A stretch of DNA of 36,765 nucleotides from Verrucomicrobiales bacterium. Its GTDB lineage: Bacteria; Verrucomicrobiota; Verrucomicrobiia; Limisphaerales; UBA9464. How positions within the stretch are numbered: position 1 is the first letter of the stretch; the number at the start of each line of letters is the position of its first letter. The notes beneath the pieces were generated by a model. That model was not told the DNA's origin, did not search any database, and worked only from the letters and a program-made list of their open reading frames with translations. Shown piece by piece: positions 25,696 through 34,338 of this stretch. The translations under genes and the position numbers were made by a program. The stretch covers positions 1 through 36,765 of the forward strand of contig SYMJ01000033.1 in NCBI GenBank assembly GCA_005805505.1, written 5' to 3'.

Positions 25696-27312
25696 TCAAA
25701 TCAAGTCGGGCTCGCCGGTGACGCGGACCTTGTCCTGAGACTGGATTCCGCCGGCTTTGAGACTTTGTTTCAGGTCGGCGTAGCCAGGAATGATGCGATT
25801 GAGTTGCTCTTGGCTGGCCCCGAGATGATCGCGGACCACCTTGCCCATCACCGAGCGGAAATCGGTGGCCCGTTGCAAGTAGCGGCCGGTGCTCTGGAAC
25901 ATCGAGCCAGTCATGCCGGTTTGCCAGGGCACCGGATCCGACGGGCCGCAGTTGAAGACACCACTGTGGGTGACCTTGCCGGTGGCGTCGGTACGCAACC
26001 CCTTGATGCCGCCGCCGGCGACATACATGACGCTGGCCTCGGCGTGGTCGGTGCCGTTGTCTGAATTCTCAATGGTGGTGCGACCGAATTCCGACAAGGT
26101 CACAATGACTAGGTCATCCCAGCGGCACTGGTCGGCATACTGGCGGAAATACTGCCGGAGCGCGTAAATCGACCAACCCACCCGCTGCAGTAAGTTCGCA
26201 TGGGCACCCGTGGCTCCGCCTTGATTGCTGTGGGTATCCCAACCGTCGATTTGAGTGCCGGCCACCAAGGCGTCGGTTTTGTTGAGGATCAGTGCGGCCG
26301 ACTTGAGTTGGTTGAAGTAGCCATAGGCGGAGGTGGGGACCACGTAGCCCGAATTGGTTGCACCGGAAGGTCCGGCACCATTCTTCGCGTTGGTGGTCGG
26401 GAACAGCGAATAAGGTTTGTTGCCGTCCGAGTTTTGGTTGTCGACGAAGGTGTTGCCGGCCTCGCTGAAATCGATGCCAGCGAAGATTTCCAGCGTGCGT
26501 CGCATGTTCTCGTATTGCTGCTGGAGCAGGTCTCGGTTGGCTTTGTCGGGGAAGGTGGCTCCCGTGGCTGCCTGGAGTGCGCGGGCGGTCTTGAGATTGC
26601 CGTCGGCTGTATTGGGTACCCCGAGCAAATCGTAGCGGGTCGGGTCTGAAAGATTGGTCATCGCCGCGCGCGATCCCCGCAGGAGGAGTGGCAGCGAGTT
26701 CTGGAAGGAAACCCCAGTCAGCGAGTTCTTTCCCGGACGACCTGATTCAACCATGGCTCGGTAGAGCAGGCCGTCTTTGACCATGTTGGTCCGGGGGGCA
26801 CCGGTTTCCCAGTAGGATTGAGAATCGAAGTGGGAACGCGATTGTTGCGGATAGGCCACCCGGTGAATGAGTGCCAATTCGCCGGCATTGTAGACCGGGG
26901 TCAGGAATTTGAGAGCGGGATGCAGTCCGGCAAATCCATTGCCCAGCGGGAGCGAGTAGGGGTAGGCGAAGGTGGCTCCGTTAGTGCCCGCTTCCGGAAA
27001 CAACGCTTTGCCCTGCACATTCCAGCTTTGCGCGGGATCGACTGGGATGGCGATGTTGTCGCGGATTTTGGGGCCGTAGGCGTCGTCGCCATGGGGGATG
27101 ACGTTGTTGAGCCCGTCATTGGCCCCGCGCAGAAAGATGAAGAGCAGTTTCTTGACGCGACCATTGGTGCCGGGCTGTCCGAGCCCGCCTTCTGCGAGCG
27201 CCTTTTGGACGAAGAGTGGAACGTCGGTCAGCGAGCTCAGGGCGGCCGTAGCTGCCAGGCCGGTGGCGGTGCTGAAGAAGTCTCGGCGGGTGAGGATTTG
27301 GGGCGTGTTCAT
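25696..27312 (-). CDS. Tat-exported DUF1501 protein (partner of DUF1800)
   Basis: A 538-residue protein. The start at the ATG at 27312 places a twin-arginine signal at residues 9-12 (LTRRDFFSTATGLAATAAL). DUF1501 body segments include FIFLRGANDGLNNVIPHGD, LALIHRVAYPQQSRSHFDSQ, IDGWDTHSNQGGATGAH and VTLSEFGRTTIENSDNGTDH, which resemble the alkaline-phosphatase-like metal sites and differ in detail from the plus-strand paralogue at 22587-24092. It follows the DUF1800 gene by 35 bases, the usual DUF1800-DUF1501 arrangement, and precedes the phosphohexomutase by 21 bases. It likely works in the periplasm with the DUF1800 protein; the reaction is not known. Confidence 0.93.
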   Translation of the reverse strand: MNTPQILTRRDFFSTATGLAATAALSSLTDVPLFVQKALAEGGLGQPGTNGRVKKLLFIFLRGANDGLNNVIPHGDDAYGPKIRDNIAIPVDPAQSWNVQGKALFPEAGTNGATFAYPYSLPLGNGFAGLHPALKFLTPVYNAGELALIHRVAYPQQSRSHFDSQSYWETGAPRTNMVKDGLLYRAMVESGRPGKNSLTGVSFQNSLPLLLRGSRAAMTNLSDPTRYDLLGVPNTADGNLKTARALQAATGATFPDKANRDLLQQQYENMRRTLEIFAGIDFSEAGNTFVDNQNSDGNKPYSLFPTTNAKNGAGPSGATNSGYVVPTSAYGYFNQLKSAALILNKTDALVAGTQIDGWDTHSNQGGATGAHANLLQRVGWSIYALRQYFRQYADQCRWDDLVIVTLSEFGRTTIENSDNGTDHAEASVMYVAGGGIKGLRTDATGKVTHSGVFNCGPSDPVPWQTGMTGSMFQSTGRYLQRATDFRSVMGKVVRDHLGASQEQLNRIIPGYADLKQSLKAGGIQSQDKVRVTGEPDLI

Positions 27313-27347
27313 GGCGCGGGAGTTGGAGCGATTTTCAGTGCCGGACC

Positions 27348-29906
27348 TCATTGTTCCTGAAAACGGGGTGAACTCAGCAGTAGGGCGGCGAGGCCACGCA
27401 CACGGGTGTCGTAGTCCTTGGTTCCGGGAACCAGGTTCGCGAACTCGGAGGGCGTGGTGCCGTTGTCGGTGGTGTTGAGAAACTGGATGCTGATCGCCCG
27501 GTATTGGCTGAGGTTGGCGGATCCTTCTGAGGGAAATAGCAACCGGAGCAGGTAATCGGTGACCGCTTCGGCGGAACGGTTGGCTCCGTTGGTCAGGCGG
27601 AGCGCCAGCAGTGCTGAGGGATCGACCCGGCTTGAGCCCAGAGAATCGGGCGAGCTACGGACGCCAGTGCCCGTCGCCAGGCCGGCGCCAGCCAGAGCCA
27701 ACGACTGCACATAGCGCAAGCGCTCGCTGAGGGTGCCGGCACTAATCCAACCACCGGCGTCCTCCGCGTATCCGTCGGGTTCGGCCCGGTCGAAGAGGCG
27801 CATCCGGCCCGCCCGGTCGAGCAATCCACCGGAGGCCACGAGGCTGGCCGCGTCGGCGCTCGCAGTGAGGGATCCATCGGGTTTGGAGGCGCGGAAGGCT
27901 CGCAACGTGGAAGCCGCAAATTCCAAAGGAGTCTTCACCTTGGCGGCTGCCGTGTTGGGGTTGCGGAAGAGATCGCTCTTGAGGAGGACCCTCAGGACCT
28001 CACGCATCTGACCTTTGGGGCCCCCGTTTGTGGGGTTCTCCCAGGCCAGCATGCAGTCGTGGACCAGCGACTCTTCGGGCGAGGTCTCGGCATCGGTAAA
28101 GTCGTAGCCATGGTGGAAATTGTCGTGCACCAGCAGGCGGCAAAGCTTCACCGAGAGGTATTCTTGGGCGAAGGGTTGATCGGCCATGTGCCGCACGATT
28201 TGATAACCGTCTCGGATGCCGTTGGTGGTGGAGCCATTGCTAAGCTTTAGTCCGTATGGCCGCCCCGCCCACGGGGGACCAAACCGAGCAGGAACAGTTT
28301 TGGGCGAGTTGGTGAGGATGTTTCCTTTGGCATCCCGTTCGTAGAAGACCCACTTGATCCGGGGATCATGGCGATCGGTCCGGTAGCGGAAGGACCAAAG
28401 TCCCAACAGGTTGGTCACGCTGTTGCGCTCTGTGGCGTTGGTGAGCCCAGAGGTGATCATCGTGGTGGTCCGGGTTGCGAAGGGGTTCGCTGCCTGATTG
28501 GTGGCGAGGAGTTCGACGGTCCATCCGGTCCAAGCCCGGGAAATTTGTTCGATGTCGCCTTGCTCGTAGCCGTTGTCCACGCCGAAGGCGAAAAGTTCAC
28601 ACAATTCGCGCGCGTAATTTTCGTTGGCGATGCGGTTGGTCTTGGTGGTGGTGTCGTAGTCTCCCCGGGACAGGACGGTGTCGAGGTAGATGATCATGGC
28701 CGGACTTTCGACACTGATCTTCAGGAGGTCGTGGAAGGTGCATTGCGGATTCAGGAAGGCCTGCCGCCAGCGGAGGTTTTCTTTGAACTCTTGCCGGGTG
28801 GATTCGGGGCCCGACCAGGCATTGGGCAATCCGGCCCGGTCATCGAAGTAGATCAACCCTTTGGAGTATTCGGTGACGAAGTGGTTCTCCAGGAATTGCT
28901 GAAAGACCTCGGCCAGTTGGCGTTGAGATTGAACCGCGTGGTGGACGTGCCAGGCGCGCAAGTCACCGATGGAGGCCGAACCTTCTTGGAGTCGGGCATA
29001 GTAGGGGATGGGCGATTCGGCGTCTCCCTGCAGCGGGACGGTCGCAACAATGCCGCTGCCGCTGAGCCGCACCGTCAGCTGTCGAGTCGAAGGCTGGGCC
29101 AGGTACCAGAAGCTCAGCGTGTAGGGCATCGAAGCGTTGAGTGTCGTGGGAATAGTCTGCACCACCGCGTCGGTCCCGGTGCTTCCAGCGGCATTGAGAA
29201 CGAGATGGAAGGAAGCATTACCTCCATGCACGTAGTCGGTGGTGCGGGCCGAATTGAGGGTGTTGGTGGTGGTGGTCCAGTTGGCGGTCGCCAGCGGTTG
29301 CTCGAAGTCGCCGTTAATAAGCAGATTGGCAGTAGTGCCGTTGTCGGTGGTGCCAGCGACCAGGCGGAAGTCGTCGAGGTAAGCGTCACCAGCACCATTC
29401 AGGTACACGTAGAGTTTGGAGGAGGAGCCCGTGCCCGTGATGGTGACTTTCCGCCAAACCGGGTCGGTTTCGGTGGATTCGTCTAGGTTCTCTGAAATTT
29501 TCTCCGGCGCCAGCTGCTCCTCGATGTAGGCGTCGGTGCCAAGGGTGGCGAGCCGATCCAGAGCGTCTGGGGTCGGACCGTAGGCGATGCGGTTGAGCAG
29601 GGTGCTGGCGCGGACTGTCTCGGCGGCCAGCGGTAAGGCTTCTAGGCGGTAGAAGCCGGAATCACCGGCTGCGGCCGCCTCGGCGGTCCAGAGTGCACCC
29701 AATTGTTTTCCAGCGAGGGGGCTGCCCGGCATCCCGAGCGTGGCGCTGCCGCGGACTCGGTATTCTGAGACTGAGGGGACCAAGCGAAACTCGAGGGACG
29801 GACGCCCGTTGGTCCAACTCAGCGAGAGGATGTCGGGTGTCTCGGCGACACCACGCACCCACCCCAAGGCCATCCCGAGTATCCACCCGATATAAAACAG
29901 TTTCAT
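27348..29906 (-). CDS. Secreted DUF1800 protein with an inserted carbohydrate-binding-like domain
   Basis: An 852-residue exported protein. The ATG at 29906 gives the signal peptide MKLFYIGWILGMALGWVRG. DUF1800 starts near residue 95 (STLLNRIAYGPTPDALDRLA, YIEEQLAPEKI) but is broken at about 147-290 by a beta-rich segment (KVTITGTGSSSKLYVYLNG, AYLDDFRLV, NLLINGDFEQP, PYTLSFWYLAQPS), the pattern of CBM4/9-like or similar jelly-roll modules. DUF1800 then resumes (RAWHVHHAVQSQRQLAEVFQ, NENYARELCELFAFGVDNGY, EYLSVKLCRLLVHDNFHHG, LLLSSPRFQ). The function of DUF1800 is not established. It is encoded directly before its DUF1501 partner. Confidence 0.9.
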   Translation of the reverse strand: MKLFYIGWILGMALGWVRGVAETPDILSLSWTNGRPSLEFRLVPSVSEYRVRGSATLGMPGSPLAGKQLGALWTAEAAAAGDSGFYRLEALPLAAETVRASTLLNRIAYGPTPDALDRLATLGTDAYIEEQLAPEKISENLDESTETDPVWRKVTITGTGSSSKLYVYLNGAGDAYLDDFRLVAGTTDNGTTANLLINGDFEQPLATANWTTTTNTLNSARTTDYVHGGNASFHLVLNAAGSTGTDAVVQTIPTTLNASMPYTLSFWYLAQPSTRQLTVRLSGSGIVATVPLQGDAESPIPYYARLQEGSASIGDLRAWHVHHAVQSQRQLAEVFQQFLENHFVTEYSKGLIYFDDRAGLPNAWSGPESTRQEFKENLRWRQAFLNPQCTFHDLLKISVESPAMIIYLDTVLSRGDYDTTTKTNRIANENYARELCELFAFGVDNGYEQGDIEQISRAWTGWTVELLATNQAANPFATRTTTMITSGLTNATERNSVTNLLGLWSFRYRTDRHDPRIKWVFYERDAKGNILTNSPKTVPARFGPPWAGRPYGLKLSNGSTTNGIRDGYQIVRHMADQPFAQEYLSVKLCRLLVHDNFHHGYDFTDAETSPEESLVHDCMLAWENPTNGGPKGQMREVLRVLLKSDLFRNPNTAAAKVKTPLEFAASTLRAFRASKPDGSLTASADAASLVASGGLLDRAGRMRLFDRAEPDGYAEDAGGWISAGTLSERLRYVQSLALAGAGLATGTGVRSSPDSLGSSRVDPSALLALRLTNGANRSAEAVTDYLLRLLFPSEGSANLSQYRAISIQFLNTTDNGTTPSEFANLVPGTKDYDTRVRGLAALLLSSPRFQEQ

Positions 29907-30005
29907 GGTATCTAAAGCGGAGAGTAACCGAGGAAGGACTAGCAGGTACAAGGCCAACAGCTCCAGACCAAAGCGCGGGGTCCAAAAGGCACGGACAAGG
30001 CGGGA

Positions 30006-33000
30006 TCAAGGCCTCGCATAGCTCGGGGCGGTCCACTGCCGATACCGGCCGGACCCGTTGGTTACGGTACCTAGCCCTCGAAGCCGGAAGGTTTTGCCGT
30101 CGGCACCGGACTCCAGGCGGAGTCGCGTGGTCTCTGGTGGCAGTTCTTGGACTTGTGTCCACAGGGCGGAGTCGTTGGCGGGGGCCGAATCGATGCGGTA
30201 GCCGCCGGGGGCCTCGGGCGAGGCGTTCCAGGTGAGTTCAGTGCCTCCGGCTTGGGTTTTGGCTTTGAACGCCGATGGGGCCTGGAGGGGGTGTTCTAGC
30301 AAGCAGGGGTCCCCCAGCAAGTAGGTGAGTCGTGCATTCACCGAGGTGTTACGTTCGGCCGAATCGGTGAGCAGGGCGTGGACCGGTGCCCCGGCGTGCA
30401 CACGGTCGGTGATCCAAGGCGCGAAGGCGTAAGCCGTGCCGGCCAGCAGCACCGAGTTCTCGGAGGCCAGGCAGGTTCGCAAGAAGTCTTCGCCATAGCC
30501 GCTGTACCATTGGCCGAGAAAGGAGCCGAAGGCGAAGAGGAAGGCGACCCGTGGGATATCTCCCGGCCGTTTCCAGGCGACATTCTTGGCGAAGTGGCTG
30601 TGTCCGGGCTTGGCCGCCCCGGTCATTCCCAAGACCCCGAAATGCGAGTAGTCGGTCTGGAAGCCCCAGCGAATGCTCGGTCCTTCCTGAAAGAGGTCGG
30701 TATTCCAAGCCGCCGCCGTCAGAAGTTCTAATTGGCCCAAGCGTGGCGCGATATGCACCAGATTCCGATCCACCAGTGCGCCCAAGACATTTGCGTATCC
30801 AATCGCCGAGTCTTGGAAAGGGAGCAGGCCGCGTCGATAACGCCCGACCTTGTCAAAGTATCGGTCCAGTAGGGCAACCTCGACTTCGAGTGCACTTTTT
30901 GGGTTTCCCTTAAGATCAGCAAATCGGCTGTCGAAGTGGGAGAGTCGGGCAAAGTCGATGCGCCCCAGCGGCACCTCGATGCGCCCGGCGCTGCCGTCGG
31001 GCTCTCGGGGGAGTTCGTTCTGGTCCCAGCGGCCATCGCCCGCCTCGTTGCCCAGGATGCAATAGGCGCATTGGCTGCGCGGGCAATCCGGGCAGCCGGT
31101 CTTGAAGGATTGGGTGTCGGTCCAGGTTCCGGTGAGGTCGCCGTAGAAAAGGTCGGCCGGCCAGGCTCCCAGGTGGATGCCCGCCGGATCTTGGCAATTC
31201 ACGTGGCCATCTTCAGCGGCCCAACCGCTTTGGGGAATGGTGGGGTGTCCGATGAGCACCGCGACCCGGGTGCGCCCCGGATGGGCCTCGTACTCACGGC
31301 GGATGAGGGTCTTGATGGCTAGGAGATTGGCCTTGTTCCGCGGGAGCGCCTCAGCGTCGTAGTGTCGGCAGTCGAAATCTTGCGGGTCGGCGTCCACGTG
31401 GCGCGGCACGCGGTGCTGGACGACTTCCCAGCCGTCGGCGATGAGGTCAGCCCGGTAGCGGGCCAAACTTCCGGTGAGGCGTTCAGCGAGGGTTTCATCC
31501 ACGAGTAACAGGGCCCGGCCTCGGTCTGCTGGGGGTGGGGTGTCATGAGCCACGCAGAGTTCGAGTGGCGGCCGGCTGTTGCGTAAGACTCGGTAACCGT
31601 AGGTCTGCCCGGATCGTACGGTCGTGTCAGTAAAGACCGAGGTGCGGGCGTCGCGATCGATGATTTCCCAAGCAGTGGGATTGGGCCCCCAGGACTTCCG
31701 TGCGATGGGATAGAAGCCATCCTGATCGCCGTCGCCTTCCCAGTCGCGTTGGAAGTTGAGTCGGATGCCTGAGGTCAGGGATTCGCCGGAAATACGGTCG
31801 GTGTCATCCGCTTCGAGTGGGCGGTGTTCGCCCCGAACGAGGCCGTCCGGCGGGCCGGGGTGACCGAGGGTTCCGGCCAACAGGTGGTTGCGCAGGAGGA
31901 CCCGGTCTAGTCGTCCAAGTGCCGGCGATTGGCCATCAAGAGCGTTGCCCAGGCTGAAGGTGTTGAGCTCATTACGAGGGCTGGGCGGACGTGAGTGGGA
32001 TTCCCGCGGAAGGTGATCGAAGGTGTCTGCGCTGAACGAGAGGCGCAGGGTCCAGTTGGTCCGTCCCGTGAAGGGGCGGGACTGAGTGGCCGACCAGGGC
32101 AGCGGCGACCAGAGGGTTTGTTGGAAATTCTCGGAGATCCGGGTGAGTGCCAGTCGGCGGCCCGAGGCATCGATGCTCACACGCAATCCCGGGGTCTCCA
32201 ACAGGACGCAGTCGGCACCGGGAGCGTCGTTGGTCGCGCCATGGAACCAGTCGGGCGAGTAGTCGAGGGCGATCGATCCGTGGAGTGGCTGAAGATTGGT
32301 GCGGGTGACTCCGTCGCGGTTCCAAATCAGCGGGTAGAGCAGTACCTGCCCGGAACGGTGAAATCCCGCAGCGCTGCGGTCGAAGGAGGGTTCGCGCGAG
32401 GCGGAGGATCCGGGCAGGGGCATCGCGCCGTCCCCGGACTCGAAGCGGTCGGTATCGAATCCGAAGGAAGCGAGAACGCGGGGCTGGGCGCTGAAGCGGT
32501 TTTCCGGATCGGTCCCGTCGAGTAATTCGTCCAAGTCGCTGCGCCCGTCGCCGTCCCGATCACCGCGGCCGGGGACTGGGCGTTTTTTTGGAGCGGCCGT
32601 CGATTGCGGCACCTCTGTTTCGCGCCTCAGCGAGCCCGACCCGATCCAGCGGAATCCTCGGGCTGGAGTTTCGTGAAGCACCGTCGCCGTCGCCACCGTC
32701 ACCACAGCATTGCTGACGGTTGTTCCCTCAACCCAGTAGTCGATGGGCCAGTGGTGGAACCCTAATTTGATAGGGTTGATGCCCCCGGCTTCCGGCAGTG
32801 CTTGGTCCCGGATGGCACGGGGTGTCAGGTAGAGCGTTTGGGTGACCAGAGGTGGCAACAGTTCTGGGGGCAGGACGGTCATCGCTGGAAGAGCCACGGC
32901 CAATTCGGGGTCCAGCAGGCCATGGACGAACCCAGGGCGGATCCGACGGCTGCCCGGGGGCAGGTAGAGCGAACCCGCGGCCTCAACAAAGGCATCGGTG

Positions 33001-33818
33001 ACCGAGATTGGAATGACGGCATTGGGGTTGCCCTCGGTCGAGGCATGGGTGTAGCCCTGAACATCGGTCACTTCCCCAATCACGCAGCGCAGCAATTCGA
33101 GCGTGGAGTCCACCGGTTTGCGGTTGAGGACCTCGGCACGGGCGATGGTGAGTTGCTGGCCATTGACCCGGCTCGATCTGAGGTCGCTGAAGGGTGCCTT
33201 GACCCGATGGAAGAGGCCGTTGCGCAGCGACAGGGTGCTGGTGGTGGATTCGATGCCGACCTGGCAATGCTGCACCTGGAAATGCCACAGCGCGGCGGTC
33301 GTTCCGGTCCAACGCAGGGCCACCCGGGCGTGGGAGATACGGAAATCATTCCAGCGAGACTGCCCTGACTCGAGGCGTGCGCCATTGACCGACAAGGCGA
33401 CGTCCGCGTAGGGGCCTGAGGAAGGTTTACCTGTCGAGCCCGGCACGAGTTCTCCCACCGAATCGTCGTCGGAGGCCGTGAATACGATGGGTGCCTCGGG
33501 TGTGGCTTGCCAGGAAACCCGGGCGTCTTTCCCCAACTCCAATCCCGCCGCACGCCCCGGCAGGAACTTCAGCACGCAGCCGGCCTCAAAGCGCACGGAA
33601 CCCTCCAATCGGACCGGTCCCGCTACTAGGTAGGTGACTCCAGCCCGGAAGGTGCGGTCCTTGCCCGGAACAACCTCGACCGGAGCCGACAAAATCGGCA
33701 GCAAGCCAGCCAACAGGCACAGTAACATGGGCCAACTCAGCCAAGTCGTCGGACTTGGATAATAATGACCCACCCTGGCTATTCCCGGACCGTTTTGGAT
33801 GGGTCTGCGGTCTGTCAT
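30006..33818 (-). CDS. Very large secreted protein with C25-peptidase-like region, calcium-binding repeat and Fn3-like tail
   Basis: About 1270 residues from the ATG at 33818 (an ATG at 33728 and a TTG at 33860 are alternatives). The export signal is LSWPMLLCLLAGLLPILSAP. The N-terminal ~200 residues look like a parallel beta-helix (RLEGSVRFEAGCVLKFLPG). A thrombospondin-3-like calcium site lies near 417-435 (DRDGDGRSDLDELLDGTDP). A region at about 768-1132 follows the gingipain (C25) pattern: VAVLIGHPTIPQ, DGHVNC, ADLFYGDLTGTWTDT, then IPRVAFLFAFGSFLGQWY. The position where I expect the catalytic Cys reads FAFGS. An unusual CPDCPRSQCAYC cluster is near 907-919. The tail is Fn3-like (GGTELTWNASPEAPGGYRID). 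It begins the unit with DUF1800, DUF1501 and the mutase. The domain calls are by eye. Confidence 0.75.
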   Translation of the reverse strand: MTDRRPIQNGPGIARVGHYYPSPTTWLSWPMLLCLLAGLLPILSAPVEVVPGKDRTFRAGVTYLVAGPVRLEGSVRFEAGCVLKFLPGRAAGLELGKDARVSWQATPEAPIVFTASDDDSVGELVPGSTGKPSSGPYADVALSVNGARLESGQSRWNDFRISHARVALRWTGTTAALWHFQVQHCQVGIESTTSTLSLRNGLFHRVKAPFSDLRSSRVNGQQLTIARAEVLNRKPVDSTLELLRCVIGEVTDVQGYTHASTEGNPNAVIPISVTDAFVEAAGSLYLPPGSRRIRPGFVHGLLDPELAVALPAMTVLPPELLPPLVTQTLYLTPRAIRDQALPEAGGINPIKLGFHHWPIDYWVEGTTVSNAVVTVATATVLHETPARGFRWIGSGSLRRETEVPQSTAAPKKRPVPGRGDRDGDGRSDLDELLDGTDPENRFSAQPRVLASFGFDTDRFESGDGAMPLPGSSASREPSFDRSAAGFHRSGQVLLYPLIWNRDGVTRTNLQPLHGSIALDYSPDWFHGATNDAPGADCVLLETPGLRVSIDASGRRLALTRISENFQQTLWSPLPWSATQSRPFTGRTNWTLRLSFSADTFDHLPRESHSRPPSPRNELNTFSLGNALDGQSPALGRLDRVLLRNHLLAGTLGHPGPPDGLVRGEHRPLEADDTDRISGESLTSGIRLNFQRDWEGDGDQDGFYPIARKSWGPNPTAWEIIDRDARTSVFTDTTVRSGQTYGYRVLRNSRPPLELCVAHDTPPPADRGRALLLVDETLAERLTGSLARYRADLIADGWEVVQHRVPRHVDADPQDFDCRHYDAEALPRNKANLLAIKTLIRREYEAHPGRTRVAVLIGHPTIPQSGWAAEDGHVNCQDPAGIHLGAWPADLFYGDLTGTWTDTQSFKTGCPDCPRSQCAYCILGNEAGDGRWDQNELPREPDGSAGRIEVPLGRIDFARLSHFDSRFADLKGNPKSALEVEVALLDRYFDKVGRYRRGLLPFQDSAIGYANVLGALVDRNLVHIAPRLGQLELLTAAAWNTDLFQEGPSIRWGFQTDYSHFGVLGMTGAAKPGHSHFAKNVAWKRPGDIPRVAFLFAFGSFLGQWYSGYGEDFLRTCLASENSVLLAGTAYAFAPWITDRVHAGAPVHALLTDSAERNTSVNARLTYLLGDPCLLEHPLQAPSAFKAKTQAGGTELTWNASPEAPGGYRIDSAPANDSALWTQVQELPPETTRLRLESGADGKTFRLRGLGTVTNGSGRYRQWTAPSYARP

Positions 33819-33943
33819 CAGTGGCAACGCTGAGCTTCGTCGATGCTGCAGCCAAGGCAAACCGTCCTAGGCTCCGGTTCGAGCCATCTTGTGGTCGATG
33901 AATGTCTGGGATGCATTCCCGGCGTCTGGCTCCGCGGGACCGC

Positions 33944-33959
33944 GCCTTGCCTGCAAGGC
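33944..33959. repeat. Inverted repeat GCCTTGC-CT-GCAAGGC
   Basis: Perfect 7-bp arms around a 2-base centre, in the intergenic region upstream of the large secreted-protein operon. No T-run follows. Confidence 0.4.
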
Positions 33960-33986
33960 ACCGCTTCACCGGTGAGCCCCCTGTAG

Positions 33987-34006
33987 GCCGGGTCCCCCGA
34001 CCCGGC
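33987..34006. repeat. Inverted repeat GCCGGGTC-CCCC-GACCCGGC
   Basis: Perfect 8-bp arms with a 4-base loop. Similar in style to the hairpin at 1449-1464, though not the same sequence. It may be a REP-like element. Confidence 0.45.
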
Positions 34007-34338
34007 GTCTGGAGCTCGCAGGAAGGCGCGGAAGGATGGGGTTTTAGCGCCCCGCGCGAGGGGATTTTGTTTTTGCCTTCAATGCTCGCTCCGGTGCGGT
34101 CCCGTTGCCGCTAGGGGAGACCGTTGGGTGTGAATGTATTCCTCCAACAGAGGGGACTGCGAAAAGGGCTTTCAAGCCTCCAGCCTCTCGCCCCGCTTTT
34201 CATTCGCTCGGTTATCACCCCCATGAGGACCCACCGTTGAGGCCTAGGCTCGACTTTGCGAGAAGGGGTTGGTAAGTCCTCGTCAACAACTGCCCCGAAG
34301 TACGCCGTTGAGCACGGGGTGGAGCATGCAGGCTGACA

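Larger units (their letters stand above)
33819..34338. other. Intergenic region with short GC-rich palindromes
   Basis: About 520 bases between divergent genes. Two inverted repeats are visible: GCCTTGC-CT-GCAAGGC at 33944-33959 and GCCGGGTC-CCCC-GACCCGGC at 33987-34006. A G/C-rich part at 34030-34065 also has short self-complementary pieces. These resemble dispersed intergenic repeats rather than terminators, since no T-tract follows. The region should hold promoters for the minus-strand operon and for the FKBP gene, but no clear -35/-10 pair is seen. Confidence 0.5.

Noticed and set aside
28368-29486. A 372-codon open frame on the plus strand
   Set aside because: Antisense to the DUF1800 gene. 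The composition is glycine/valine-rich, with no start context or domain; a shadow frame.
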